Shown: in pieces, positions 42,923-52,176 of the stretch
How the letters are laid out: each line of letters opens with the position of its first letter
How positions within the stretch are numbered: the stretch's first letter is position 1
Assembly (NCBI GenBank): GCA_963818925.1
Contig: CAWFTN010000001.1
Location: 558,001 to 622,000, forward strand
Origin: JAMXLG01 sp963818925
GTDB lineage: Bacteria > Vulcanimicrobiota > Vulcanimicrobiia > Vulcanimicrobiales > Vulcanimicrobiaceae
Length of the DNA stretch: 64,000 nucleotides
Direction: 5' to 3'
Program-made: the position numbers and the translations under genes
The notes under the pieces: generated by a model
What the model saw: only the letters and a program-made list of their open reading frames with translations
Databases searched by the model: none
Told to the model about the DNA's origin: nothing

Positions 42923-44142
42923 AGTTTGCGTGTACCCACTCGCTCGTACTCCGGAATCGCTGGACACAACGTTACCCAGGCGGCCGAGAGCACGCCGACT
43001 AGTCCCCCGAGCAGCATCGTGGTTTGAATCCCGACGGCATCGGCGAGAAAGCCGCCGGTGATCGATCCGAGCGGCAGGGCGCCCCAAATGACCGTACGCA
43101 TCGTCGCGTTCATCCGGCCCATCATCGAGTCGCTCACGGTGAGCACGCGCACTTCCTGATCGATGATGTTAAATATGGGTCCCGTCAACGAGAGCAGCAC
43201 GCGTCCCACGACGAGCGATACGATCGGCATCGGCGTGATCAGGAAGCAGAGCTTCGCGATGCCCGAGAGTGCCGTGGCGCACGCGAGCGTCGTGCGAGGG
43301 CCCAGCCGTGCAGCAAGCGGCTTTGCAACTGCTCCGCCGAACAGGCCGACGTTCGCGAAGCCCATGAGTAAGCCGAAGGTAATGGGCGAGAGATGAAGCA
43401 CGCGGTATGCGTAGATCGCGAAGACGGTCGTAACCATCGATCCGCTGTAGTACGCGGTCGCGCTTGTCAAGCCGATCGAGCGAAGCGCTTTGTTGTTCCA
43501 CACTAAGCGCACGCCCTCGATGAATTCGCTCATGAACTGACGGACGGCGCGGTCGTTCGACGCCGGCGGCTCGATCGTCTCTTCGACCCTCAAACGCGCG
43601 AGCGAGAAGCATGAGACGACGTACGTCGCGCAGTTGAGAATCAGCGCAAGCGGCGCGCCGACGAATTGAACGATTGCGCCGGAACTGCTGTTACCGATCG
43701 CTTCGGCCGCGGAAGCGGTCATCGTCATCTTTGCATTCGCTTTACCGAAGTCTTTGCGTCCGATCAGCGATGGAGCGAACGCGCCGTACGCAGTATCGAA
43801 GATGACGTTTGCCGCTGCTGTAATTGCCGCTACGACAAAAAACTGCGTGAGCGAAAGGCGATGAAAGAAAAATGCGAACGGCAGCGAGCCGATCGAAAGA
43901 ATGCGGACGATATTGGCCGCCATCATCAGCGGCCGGCGCTTAAAACGGTCGACGACGACTCCGACGAAGATGGCAAGAAGTGCGACGACGCTGAATTCCA
44001 GGCTTTGCAGCGCGCCGACCTGACTGGCTTTCGCATGCAATACGAGAATCGCGATGGTCGGGAGGGCGAAGATACTGAGTTGTCCGCCGAGCTGAGAGAT
44101 GGATTGACCGCTCCAGAGCAATTGAAAATTGCGCCGGTGCAT
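42772..44142 (-). CDS. MFS transporter (EntS/MFS_3-like), with C-terminal tail overlapping the next gene
   Basis: 456 residues from ATG 44142; a GTG at 44157 adds five. The N-terminus FQLLWSGQSISQLGGQLSIF, twelve hydrophobic segments and VVDRFKRRPLMMAAN between segments 2 and 3 mark an MFS_3-type drug or siderophore exporter. The last 60 residues (after IPEYERVGTRKL) are Arg/Ser-rich and hydrophilic and overlap the DUF2231-Rieske gene in another frame, so they may be a read-through tail rather than functional sequence. The two genes probably form one transcript. Confidence 0.82.
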   Translation of the reverse strand: MHRRNFQLLWSGQSISQLGGQLSIFALPTIAILVLHAKASQVGALQSLEFSVVALLAIFVGVVVDRFKRRPLMMAANIVRILSIGSLPFAFFFHRLSLTQFFVVAAITAAANVIFDTAYGAFAPSLIGRKDFGKANAKMTMTASAAEAIGNSSSGAIVQFVGAPLALILNCATYVVSCFSLARLRVEETIEPPASNDRAVRQFMSEFIEGVRLVWNNKALRSIGLTSATAYYSGSMVTTVFAIYAYRVLHLSPITFGLLMGFANVGLFGGAVAKPLAARLGPRTTLACATALSGIAKLCFLITPMPIVSLVVGRVLLSLTGPIFNIIDQEVRVLTVSDSMMGRMNATMRTVIWGALPLGSITGGFLADAVGIQTTMLLGGLVGVLSAAWVTLCPAIPEYERVGTRKLWRISNPRHRLATIRSSTASFVQRKTNRFSRSLRAPFNPRSNARSAARAR

Positions 44143-44326
44143 TAGGTGTTCCGTCACTCTATAGTTAACGGCTCTTGCGGGTCAAACACCGAGCGACGAA
44201 CAGTATCTTGACGCGATCGAAATCGAAACGTCGATCGCTGCGTTCACGTGGCGCGGAATTGCGGTGAGGGCGTCTGAGCGCCCGGTGTGCCGTAGGCTAG
44301 CCGAGCAGCGACATCCCCTGCTCGCG

Positions 44327-45280
44327 TTAGATCCGACCCGATTCCACCGTCAGAACAAGTTTGCCGGTAATACCGCCGGTTTTACTTTGCTGTAGTGCCT
44401 TCGCGGCATCGCGCAGATCTCGCTCGGCGGCAATGACCACGCGCAGCGTTCCCTCTTCGACCATGCGCGCTAGTTGCCGCAAGCCGTCGTGCGACGATTC
44501 GGGCGTCTCGTTCATCACGATGTTTGACGTCTTGAATCCCTTTTGTTTGAATCGGTCGAGATCGAGTCCGCCGATCGTTGAGATAATCCAGCCGCCCGGG
44601 CGTAAAACCGCCTCCATCTTCGCTGTGCCGTCGCGGTCGTCGACGAGGTCGAGCACCGCGTCGGCACCATTGCGTAGGAGTCGTTTGAGCGCATCGACCG
44701 TCTGTTGTTTGTCGTAGGCGATAAACTCGTCGACGCCGAGATCGAGCACGTCGCGTTCGTGTCCGGAATGCCCCGTGCCGATGACGCGAGCGCCGCGCGA
44801 TTTTGCAATCTGTAGCGCGAAGCTGCCGACGCCGCCGGTGACGCCGAGTATCACGAGCGTCTGTCCTTGACGTACTTGCATCATGTCGAGGGCGGCGAGC
44901 GCGGTGAGTCCGGCGGTTGGAAGCGCGGCCGCATCTGCGTCCCCGACGTCTGCAGGAATATGCGCGATCGGTTCGGGTTGTGAGTTTTGTGGGACGAGCG
45001 TGAATTGCGCGTAGGCACCGTATTTGCGCGCGATGCCGAAGATGCGCTCACCTTGTTTGTAATCGTTGACGTTGTTGCCGACCGCGGAGACGACGCCCGC
45101 AAAATCTTGACCGAGAACAAACGGAAGCGGCTTTCGGCCGGCGTCGCGGGTTTTCCAGTCAACGGGATTGACGCCCGCAACCGTGATTCGCACGAGAATC
45201 TCATCGGGGCCGGGCTGCGGAGCGGGAATCTCGCGAAGCGAGCCTTCTTCACCCAAATGTTCGACGACTATTGCTTGCAT
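44327..45280 (-). CDS. Zinc-independent medium-chain oxidoreductase (quinone reductase type)
   Basis: 317 residues from ATG 45280. The MDR fold starts with MQAIVVEHLGEEGSLREIPA, a typical quinone-reductase N-terminus, then ITVAGVNPVDWKTRDAG and LGQDFAGVVSAVG. The cofactor-binding LVILGVTGGVGSFALQIAKS fits NADPH. No structural zinc Cys cluster is present. It reduces quinones or enones with NADPH. It lies 5 nt after the ROK kinase gene, in the same direction, and so in an operon with it. Confidence 0.88.
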   Translation of the reverse strand: MQAIVVEHLGEEGSLREIPAPQPGPDEILVRITVAGVNPVDWKTRDAGRKPLPFVLGQDFAGVVSAVGNNVNDYKQGERIFGIARKYGAYAQFTLVPQNSQPEPIAHIPADVGDADAAALPTAGLTALAALDMMQVRQGQTLVILGVTGGVGSFALQIAKSRGARVIGTGHSGHERDVLDLGVDEFIAYDKQQTVDALKRLLRNGADAVLDLVDDRDGTAKMEAVLRPGGWIISTIGGLDLDRFKQKGFKTSNIVMNETPESSHDGLRQLARMVEEGTLRVVIAAERDLRDAAKALQQSKTGGITGKLVLTVESGRI

Positions 45281-45285
45281 AGCAC

Positions 45286-46107
45286 CTACTCTTCCCAAAG
45301 CATCGCGGCGCCTCGCACACCGCTCGAGTCACCGTGCGTCGCGCGCACGATCGGCGTCGTGAACGTATCCGAAAAGACGTATGCTCGCATCAATGCGGGG
45401 AGCGTTTCGTATAAGCGCGTGATGTTCGAAACCCCGCCGCCGACTACGATCGTGTTGGGATCCATGACGTTGACGATCATCGATAGTGCGCGCGCGAGCC
45501 GCTCTTCGTAGCGCTCGATCGACCCATCCCGTTCGAGCGCAGGCCCGGATAAAAAGGTTTCGATGCATCCGAATTTTCCGCAATAGCAGGCAGGCCCCGG
45601 AATTTCATGCGCCGTTCGCCACGGCAACGATACGTGTCCCCACTCGCCCGCGATCGCATTCGGACCGTCATGAACGCGGCGGTCGACGGCGATGCCGCCG
45701 CCGACCCCGGTGCCGAGGATGACGGCGAAGACAAGGCGCGCATTCGATGCGGCGCCGTCGGTCGCTTCGGAGAGCGCGAATGCGTTTGCATCGTTCGTTA
45801 TCCGCACCGTTCGGTCGAGCGCGGCTTCGAGATCATCGCGCAACGGTCTTCCCAAGAGCCAGGTGCTGTTCGCGTTCTTCATGCGCCCGTTTGCAAGTGA
45901 GAGCGCGCCGGGCGTTCCTATGCCGACGCTCCCCCGCGCATCAAGTTCGCGTTCTGCATCGCGAACGAGTTGCGCAATCGTGGCAACCGTCGCATCATAG
46001 TCGCCGCGCGGTGTAGGAACGCGGCGCCGAAGCAGCGGTTCGCTCTCTGTGCCGAGTGCGATGATTTCCGTCTTGGTGCCCCCAAGATCGATTCCGAGCC
46101 GGACCAT
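45286..46107 (-). CDS. ROK-family sugar kinase (fructokinase/glucokinase type)
   Basis: 273 residues from ATG 46107; the upstream 45 codons are Arg-rich and not family-like. The ATP motif GIDLGGTKTE is near the N-terminus, the sugar-binding NDANAFALSEA and GTGVGGGIAV are in the middle, and the ROK zinc site is in GHVSLPW with PACYCGKFGCIETFLSGPAL. It phosphorylates a hexose such as fructose or glucose with ATP. It sits between an FAD amine-oxidase-like gene (8 nt upstream) and the quinone reductase gene. Confidence 0.9.
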   Translation of the reverse strand: MVRLGIDLGGTKTEIIALGTESEPLLRRRVPTPRGDYDATVATIAQLVRDAERELDARGSVGIGTPGALSLANGRMKNANSTWLLGRPLRDDLEAALDRTVRITNDANAFALSEATDGAASNARLVFAVILGTGVGGGIAVDRRVHDGPNAIAGEWGHVSLPWRTAHEIPGPACYCGKFGCIETFLSGPALERDGSIERYEERLARALSMIVNVMDPNTIVVGGGVSNITRLYETLPALMRAYVFSDTFTTPIVRATHGDSSGVRGAAMLWEE

Positions 46108-46115
46108 TCCAACAG

Positions 46116-47450
46116 CTAGCGTGCGGTTTCGCGAATTCCTCCAATTGCGAAACGCGCATCCTGCGAAATCGCCTCTGCGGCTTGACGCGCGAGCTCGAGC
46201 GTTTCGTTGACGTTGAGCGTTCCGTTCACGATCTGCGCGCAAGTCGCGATGTAAAGTCCCGGGCAGGATGTTATAAATCCCGGGAGCTGCCCGGAATATC
46301 CGATGACCGGAAGCGCGAACACCGCGGGTACGCGCGAGACACGGAACGCGCGAATCGTCTCCGCCTTGAACTCGGGATACATCCGGCGCAACGCGACCAT
46401 CGACTGCAGCCGCATCTCTGCATCGCCGAGCACGAAGAATCGATCGCGTGGCGTGCAGTATCGCGACAAATAAACCAGATGGCGGTGGCCGAACGCGGCC
46501 GGATCTACGAGCGACGTCATCTCGATCGCCGTGTTGAACGGAATCGCGGGGTCGGCGATGTTCGTGACGTAGGCGTTGCTCAACGGTTGATCCAGAAGCA
46601 TCGACGCGCAGACGACGCCTTGATATTCGATTGCGCGCAGCCGGTCGCGCTCTTCGCCGGTAAGCGCACTTGCGATGCGCGCAATCGCGGGCGCGGGCAC
46701 CGTCATGACAACCCGGTCGTAAACACGTGGTCCCTCGGAAGTTTCAACGACGAATGCATCCTTGTCACAGCGAACGTCCTGGATCGCGGTGGCCGTGCGA
46801 ATGCGAACGCCTTCGTGGATTAGCGCACGCGACAGCGCATCGGTGACGCGCCGGTACCCGCCGCGAACGTATCCGAAAAGCTGCGCACCGCCGCGTTGAC
46901 CGTTCACGTACGACCGTTGGATCGTCGCCCAAATGTATGCGGCGTTTGACCTGCGGTACCCGTCGCCGAGCTTCGCTAGCAGCAGCGGGCGCCAAACGCG
47001 TTCGAAGACGCGATCGCCGGATTCTCTTCGTAACCACGTTTCGATGTCGAGGTTCTCGAGATCGCGCCAATCTTTGCGCCGTTGAACGCGACGAACAGTT
47101 TGTGCAAGACGCGCTTTATCGCGCATGTCGAGCCCAGGAAAGCGAAGCAGATCGAGCGCCGACGTAAACGGGTGCGTCCGGCCGTCGATAAAGACGTTCG
47201 TGCGTGTCGCCGACCAAGCGACCTCGGTGGTGAGATCGAGTTCGGCGAGCAGCGCACGGAGCGCGCTGTCCGACCTAAGCATCGCGTGATAGTGGCGGTC
47301 CCACGTAATCCCGCCGAGATGGCACGGTGCAGCGAGGCCGCCGAGTTCTGAGCTCTGCTCGTAGAGCGCGACGGACCATTCCTTGCGCGCCATCCGGAGC
47401 GCAAGCGTCATTCCGAGCATTCCCCCACCGACGATCGCGCAGCGTGTCAT
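46116..47450 (-). CDS. FAD-dependent amine-oxidase-like protein (NAD(P)-binding, protoporphyrinogen-oxidase type)
   Basis: 444 residues. The dinucleotide-binding CAIVGGGMLGMTLALRMA is at the N-terminus, followed by YEQSSELGGLAA, which closes the FAD site. The central part contains FGYVRGGYRRVTDAL and VMTVPAPAIARI, and GLYIATCAQIVNGTLNVNETLELA near the end completes the FAD pocket, as in the protoporphyrinogen-oxidase/UDP-galactopyranose-mutase-like group. The substrate is uncertain; sugar nucleotides or amines are possible. It is the first gene of a three-gene unit with ROK kinase and quinone reductase. Confidence 0.82.
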   Translation of the reverse strand: MTRCAIVGGGMLGMTLALRMARKEWSVALYEQSSELGGLAAPCHLGGITWDRHYHAMLRSDSALRALLAELDLTTEVAWSATRTNVFIDGRTHPFTSALDLLRFPGLDMRDKARLAQTVRRVQRRKDWRDLENLDIETWLRRESGDRVFERVWRPLLLAKLGDGYRRSNAAYIWATIQRSYVNGQRGGAQLFGYVRGGYRRVTDALSRALIHEGVRIRTATAIQDVRCDKDAFVVETSEGPRVYDRVVMTVPAPAIARIASALTGEERDRLRAIEYQGVVCASMLLDQPLSNAYVTNIADPAIPFNTAIEMTSLVDPAAFGHRHLVYLSRYCTPRDRFFVLGDAEMRLQSMVALRRMYPEFKAETIRAFRVSRVPAVFALPVIGYSGQLPGFITSCPGLYIATCAQIVNGTLNVNETLELARQAAEAISQDARFAIGGIRETAR

Positions 47451-47578
47451 GTTATCAGCCTAGCGGAAAGCATGGAAGCGTGCGTAAGGAAACCAGGCTA
47501 AAAGCGCTTGGCACAAATGGACTGCGATTGGGCCCGGCGGCCCAAAGTGCTCGCTTAGTCCATTGGTACTATCCCGTT

Positions 47579-48184
47579 ATGGGCGTGCGTAGTTCTCTAT
47601 CCTTCGCTACCTTGGTCGTGCGCACTGCGTGCTCCGGTGGGACAAGCAGCAACGCTCCGAACCCGATGCCACCATGCGGCAAATGCCCCCAAGCGCCACG
47701 CGAATCAGCGCAGCGGCAACGCCTGCGCCCACGCCGATCCGTCTTGAGTCCGGGCAAGTAAACGGTACGCCCAATCAGTTTTCACCCGCCACCGGAGACA
47801 GTTCGACGGGCGGCCAGGGCAACGCCGTCGACGGCTTCCCCTGCGCAGCCAGTATGACTGAAAACCACTATCACGTGCACGTCTTCCTAGGTGTCCTCGT
47901 AAACGGAAAACACGTCGCGACGCCGATTGCCGTCGGATTGCACGACCCCGGAATGGAGAGCCGCGGCTGGATTCAAAGCGCGCAGTGCTATTACTTGATC
48001 GACGGCATCACTCGGCACGTCGCTGTATACGCTCGGAAACGTCAACGGGGGCGCCTACCAAGCGTATACAGGGACGACGCCGCGTTCTATTCCGCTATAC
48101 TCGCATGAAGCGATTTGGATCGAGGTGGGCACGTACGTCCCGGCGTCCCAATTGCCGCGGGTCCGGTTCTACACCCAATACTGA
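47579..48184 (+). pseudogene. Lipoprotein-like exported protein gene with two compensating frameshifts
   Basis: ATG 47579 begins a signal-like segment (SLSFATLVVRTACSGG) in frame 2. The homology then moves to frame 1 (PNQFSPATGDSSTGGQGNAV, MTENHYHVHVFLGVLVNGKH, SRGWIQSAQCYYLID). It returns to frame 2 near 48030 for the tail (YTLGNVNGGAYQAY, IPLYSHEAIWIEVG, LPRVRFYTQY) to TGA 48182. Related proteins in soil bacteria have an HVHVF...VNG domain followed by an SHEAIWIEVG end, so this is one gene that lost a segment and changed frame twice. The missing middle (the expected HTHDASG region) suggests a deletion. Confidence 0.6.
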
Positions 48185-48469
48185 TTGACGTTCGTCGGTA
48201 AGCCGCTCACACCCGAAGGTGTGTTCGATACGGCAGCGATGGCTCGCGGTGAGCCGTCGCTGCCGTCTGCCTTCGTGCTCGACGGCATGCGTTTGGAGGT
48301 CGCCGAGGTCCGTCGGACCTGGCGAACCACGAAGGATGACCGGGGTGATACGTACCTCAAGCGGCACTGGTTCGAGTTCATCACGGGGGACGGGCGGACC
48401 GCGGTCGTCTATTTTGACCGTGGAGCCAAACGAGGGGCTCCCCGATGGAGCCTTTTTACGCTAGAATGA
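48185..48469 (+). CDS. Small DUF6504-like hypothetical protein
   Basis: 94 residues from a TTG directly after the stop of the broken lipoprotein gene. Its pattern (FVLDGMRLEVAEVRRTWRTT, RHWFEFITGDGRTAVVYFDR, WSLFTLE) resembles small beta-rich DUF6504-type proteins that begin with a GKPL/GRPI motif. Function unknown. The start is uncertain because no ribosome site is seen; it may be re-initiated from the upstream stop. Confidence 0.5.
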   Translation: MTFVGKPLTPEGVFDTAAMARGEPSLPSAFVLDGMRLEVAEVRRTWRTTKDDRGDTYLKRHWFEFITGDGRTAVVYFDRGAKRGAPRWSLFTLE

Positions 48470-48524
48470 TGGGCCCGGGGGTGATAACGAATACCTTAGC
48501 CGCGCCTAGCCATCGAGGTCTCCT

Positions 48525-48899
48525 ATGGACCCCACTCTAGAACTCACGGCGATGCCCGCCCCGCAGTGGCTCTTCGGTTACGAAATCAGTGAAGAGCAGC
48601 GGTTATTATTTGCGCGCCTGTATCTCCAATTCGCGCATTCCCTGTTCAAAAGTCCTATTCACGAACAGCCACGAAGCTCGCTGAGCGAATTCCTCGACGT
48701 CTGTATCGACCGAGGATTGCGGCTTGCCGTCCCGCGCGAGCTGGCGATCGATATCTTGAGACGGCCCGACGTGTTCGGCTGGTCACATGCGCTTGCCGGC
48801 CACGTCACCCGATACCCCGCGGCCGGCGCACGCTCGGCGATCGCGCGCGGCCGGGATATGCTTGCCGGGTCGAACCGGCGGTTTGTGAAGCGGGGCTAG
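48525..48899 (+). CDS. Hypothetical protein, 124 residues
   Basis: ATG start in a region with a weak AGGT upstream. It is a helical, soluble protein (ISEEQRLLFARLYLQFAHSL, LSEFLDVCIDRGLRLAVPREL) without signal or recognisable domain. The 3' end stops 3 nt before the convergent ettA stop. I do not recognise a family. Confidence 0.5.
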   Translation: MDPTLELTAMPAPQWLFGYEISEEQRLLFARLYLQFAHSLFKSPIHEQPRSSLSEFLDVCIDRGLRLAVPRELAIDILRRPDVFGWSHALAGHVTRYPAAGARSAIARGRDMLAGSNRRFVKRG

Positions 48900-48902
48900 C
48901 GG

Positions 48903-50570
48903 TTAACTCAGGCTGAGCGGACGGTACCGGATACGTTTCGGTCGCGCGGCCTCTTCACCAAGCCGTTTGATCTTGTCCGCTTCGTACTCTTGATAATTGC
49001 CTTCGAAGAGATACACCTGACTGTCGCCCTCGAAGGCGAGAATGTGTGTCGCGATCCGATCCAGGAACCAACGATCGTGACTGATGACCATAACGGTTCC
49101 AGCGAATTCTGCGAGCGCATCTTCAAGCGCGCGCAGCGTTTCGACGTCCAAATCGTTCGACGGTTCGTCGAGCAGCAGGACATTTGCGCCGGTCAAGAGG
49201 GTCTTCGCGAGGTGAAGGCGTCCGCGTTCACCGCCTGAGAGCGAACCGACCGTTTTCTGTTGATCGCCGCCTTTAAAATTGAAACGTCCCAGATACGCGC
49301 GTGACGGCATTTCGAATTTGCCGACTTGCAACATATCGAGTCCGCCGCTTACGTCTTCCCAAACTGTGTTCGCATTGTTGAGCGATTCACGGCTTTGATC
49401 GACGGTCGCGAGCTTCACGCTCGGACCGATGAAGATCTCCCCGGAATCGGGGCGTTCTTTACCCGCGATCATCCGAAACATCGTCGTTTTACCGGCGCCG
49501 TTCGGACCGATGATGCCGACGATTGCGCCGGCCGGAATGACGAAATTAACGTCGTCCAGTAATAACCGGTCGCCGAAGGCTTTGCGAACGTGTTTGAACT
49601 CGATGACTTTGTCGCCGAGCCGCTCCGAAACCGGAATGAAGATCTCTTGCGTTTCGTTTCGCCGCTGGTATTCGAAACTCGAAAGCTCCTCAAAGCGCGC
49701 GATGCGGCTTTTGCTTTTCGATTGACGGCCCTTCGTGCCTTGGCGTACCCATTCGAGTTCCCGTTTGATCGCCTTTTGGCGCGCCGATTCCGCGGACTCT
49801 TCTTGTTTCAAACGCTCTTCTTTTTGATCGAGCCACGAACTGTAATTGCCCTTCCACGGAATACCGCGGCCGCGATCGAGCTCGAGGATCCATTCGGCGG
49901 CATTATCGAGGAAATACCGATCGTGCGTCACGGCGACGACCGTGCCGGGAAAGCGCTGCAAATATTGTTCGAGCCACTCGACGCTCTCGGCATCGAGGTG
50001 ATTCGTCGGCTCATCGAGCAGCAGCATATCGGGTTTCGAGAGCAACAGCCGGCAAAGCGCGACGCGGCGCTTTTCACCGCCCGAGAGTGGACCGATTTTT
50101 GCATCCCACGACGGCAGGCGCAACGCATCCGCGGCAATTTCCAACTGCTGATCGAGATCGTCGCCGGCGGACGCGATGATGGCTTCCAAGCGCGATTGTT
50201 CTTCAGCGAGCTTGTCGAAATCGGCATCGGGATTCGCGTACTCGGCATAGAGCGCATCGAGACGGTTGCGCGCTTCGATCAGTTCTCCTAATCCCTCCTC
50301 GACCGTTTCGCGCACAGTCTTGTCGGGATCCAGTTTCGGTTCTTGTTCGAGATAGCCGATCGTCAGATTTGGTGCAGGCGCCGCATCGCCGTCGAACTCC
50401 GTATCGGTTCCGGCCATAATGCGCAGCAACGACGATTTCCCCGCGCCGTTAAGGCCGAGGATGCCGATTTTTGCACCCGGGAAGAAGCTGAGCGAGATAT
50501 CTTTGAGGATCTGACGCTTCGGCGGAACAACCTTGCCGACGCGATACATAGAGTAGACGTATTGCGACAC
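48903..50570 (-). CDS. ettA: Energy-dependent translational throttle protein EttA (ABC-F)
   Basis: 555 residues, the normal length. Two ABC domains: Walker A GLNGAGKSSLLR and GPNGAGKTTMFR, signatures LSGGEKRRVA and LSGGERGRLHLA, Walker B MLLLDEPTNHLD and VLLLDEPSNDLD. Between them lies the ABC-F linker (WLDQKEERLKQEE to GRQSKSKSRIARFEEL) that reaches into the ribosome E site. The N-terminus MSQYVYSMYRVGKVVPPK matches EttA closely. It couples cellular energy to translation by gating the first elongation steps. A small hypothetical gene at 50588 lies just upstream in the same direction. Confidence 0.96.
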   Translation of the reverse strand: MSQYVYSMYRVGKVVPPKRQILKDISLSFFPGAKIGILGLNGAGKSSLLRIMAGTDTEFDGDAAPAPNLTIGYLEQEPKLDPDKTVRETVEEGLGELIEARNRLDALYAEYANPDADFDKLAEEQSRLEAIIASAGDDLDQQLEIAADALRLPSWDAKIGPLSGGEKRRVALCRLLLSKPDMLLLDEPTNHLDAESVEWLEQYLQRFPGTVVAVTHDRYFLDNAAEWILELDRGRGIPWKGNYSSWLDQKEERLKQEESAESARQKAIKRELEWVRQGTKGRQSKSKSRIARFEELSSFEYQRRNETQEIFIPVSERLGDKVIEFKHVRKAFGDRLLLDDVNFVIPAGAIVGIIGPNGAGKTTMFRMIAGKERPDSGEIFIGPSVKLATVDQSRESLNNANTVWEDVSGGLDMLQVGKFEMPSRAYLGRFNFKGGDQQKTVGSLSGGERGRLHLAKTLLTGANVLLLDEPSNDLDVETLRALEDALAEFAGTVMVISHDRWFLDRIATHILAFEGDSQVYLFEGNYQEYEADKIKRLGEEAARPKRIRYRPLSLS

Positions 50571-50587
50571 GGCACCGACGCTTCGGT

Positions 50588-50836
50588 CTAGCGGCCGATC
50601 AACCCCGCTTCGGCGAGCAACGCTTTGACGTTATCGAACTGCTTGCGCAAGTTGTGAACCTGCGCGATGCGGACCGTCGGATCCGGCGCAAATTGCTGCG
50701 AGCGCCACGCCGCGACGTGCGCTTTCAGATTTTCCCACGCGACACGCTGGATGCTGCCCTGAGGGTATCGTTGGAACGCGTCATCGGCGTGTGCGATAAG
50801 GAAGCTCGCTTTGGCCAGTTCGAGGTCGATGTCCAC
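50588..50836 (-). CDS. Small helical hypothetical protein upstream of ettA
   Basis: 82 residues, soluble, predicted mostly helical (LELAKASFLIAHADDAFQRY, IQRVAWENLKAHVAAW). It lies 17 nt before ettA on the same strand and is probably cotranscribed. No family recognised. Confidence 0.55.
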   Translation of the reverse strand: MDIDLELAKASFLIAHADDAFQRYPQGSIQRVAWENLKAHVAAWRSQQFAPDPTVRIAQVHNLRKQFDNVKALLAEAGLIGR

Positions 50837-51328
50837 CCCTTTAGCGTACCCAATGTTGCACCGCAGCCATGGGGTCCAAAGACTCTCAGGATCTGTACCG
50901 TTTCCACTACGCCATAGGACCGCACGATTGCCGCCCCCCTAGGCCGGCGAGCCATCTTACGTACCAGCGTTCGCCGAACGCGCCTGATCGCGCAACGTAT
51001 CGACCGCATGAACGAGGATATCGAGGGCGACGAGAAGCGCGTGACGTCCGGACCATTCGATCCGATCGTCTTCGACGTTCGCAAGCTGGGTTGCGGGCGG
51101 AAGTGTCGGACGCGCGCAATCTGAAGATCACGAGCGCGATCCGCGTTTACGCCGACGGTCGAGGCCGGCGCACCGAGCGACGCGACGACGCCGTCGAGAA
51201 CGCCATGGCGAACGCCATCACGATCATCGCCGCTGCGCGCGTCCAGTAAATTCCCTGCGCGGATGCAAATCCGGTGCTCATCGCGCGCATGCCGCATGCG
51301 GTCGATCGGCAAGACCGAGGAGAGGAGC
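50837..51328. other. Gene-poor gap of about 490 bp
   Basis: Open frames here are short and have no clear starts. A plus-strand stretch near 50990-51123 (AQRIDRMNEDIEGDEKRVTS, ending in Cys-rich LGCGRKC) has protein-like composition but no start. A minus-strand segment near 51150-51280 (GFASAQGIYWTRAAAMIVMA) looks like one membrane segment of a lost transporter. Neither can be called as a gene. Confidence 0.3.
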
Positions 51329-52162
51329 TTAACCGCCAACCGCCACCGGCGCGTGTCCGAAGAGCGGTGGAATGTAGTGTCCCGCTAAGTATGACAGCAC
51401 GAAGACCACGCACCCAAACGCGACGATCTCGAGTCCCTTCGAGACGGGATTGCGATTGCTGGTGCGCGCGGCATATGCGCCGACGCCGAAGAGACCGAGG
51501 ACGGCGAGCACGAGCGAAACAATCGTCGACGTCAGCATCGAAACCGGCAAGAAGAACGCGATGATCGGTAAGAGCGACCCGCCGGCAAACGATGCCGCCA
51601 TCGCAAACGGCGCGCGAAGGCTCGTATCTTCAGCAACTCGCGGATCGACGCCGAACTCATCGCGCATCATCTCATATAGATAAATATCGGGATGTTGCGT
51701 GAGACGTGTGACGATCATCTGCGCTTCCTGCGCGCTGAAGCCTTTGAGCTTGTAATAGGCGACTTGTTCCGCAAATTCGGCTTGTGGATCGGCAGCCATT
51801 TCGCCTTTTTCCATGTCGATCGTCGCTTGGACGACTTCCCGCTCGGATTTTCCGCCGAGATATTCGCCGACGCCCATCGAAAGCGCGCCCGCGAGAAGCG
51901 CAAGAAAACCGCTGATAAAGACGGCGCTGCGGTCGCCTTCGGCAACGCCGACGCCTGTAATGATGCCGAGCGTCGTGAGAATCCCGTCTTGTACGCCGAA
52001 CACGATTTCGCGGACGCTGCGCTGGCGTTCCAATTGACGGCGCTGCGGAGTATCGGGGATACGAGGCTGAACTTGATGCCAGCCCGGCACGTCGACGACA
52101 ATCTCCGTAACGGGCGGCGTCAGAGCGGGATCTTCCTGGGACGACATGGAGCGGTGGTTCAT
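51329..52162 (-). CDS. VIT1/CCC1-family iron/manganese transporter
   Basis: 277 residues, ATG 52162 (ATG 52147 also possible). The N-terminal VREIVFGVQDGILTTLGIITGV and ALLAGALSMGVGEYLGGKSE are VIT/CCC1 membrane signatures. A helical cytoplasmic loop rich in Glu and Met (EREVVQATIDMEKGEMAADP) precedes three C-terminal membrane segments. It exports Fe(II) or Mn(II) from the cytoplasm, probably using protons. It diverges from pxpB with 14 nt between the starts. Confidence 0.88.
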   Translation of the reverse strand: MNHRSMSSQEDPALTPPVTEIVVDVPGWHQVQPRIPDTPQRRQLERQRSVREIVFGVQDGILTTLGIITGVGVAEGDRSAVFISGFLALLAGALSMGVGEYLGGKSEREVVQATIDMEKGEMAADPQAEFAEQVAYYKLKGFSAQEAQMIVTRLTQHPDIYLYEMMRDEFGVDPRVAEDTSLRAPFAMAASFAGGSLLPIIAFFLPVSMLTSTIVSLVLAVLGLFGVGAYAARTSNRNPVSKGLEIVAFGCVVFVLSYLAGHYIPPLFGHAPVAVGG

Positions 52163-52176
52163 ATCCGGTACAGCGA

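Noticed and set aside
47516..47564. Inverted repeat AATGGACT / AGTCCATT with nested TTGGGCC/GGCCCAA before the broken lipoprotein gene
   Set aside because: The pairing is real but short, and I cannot tie it to a known element; left unannotated.
49590..50291. 233-codon plus-strand frame opposite ettA
   Set aside because: Antisense shadow of the ABC-F gene; composition unlike a real protein.
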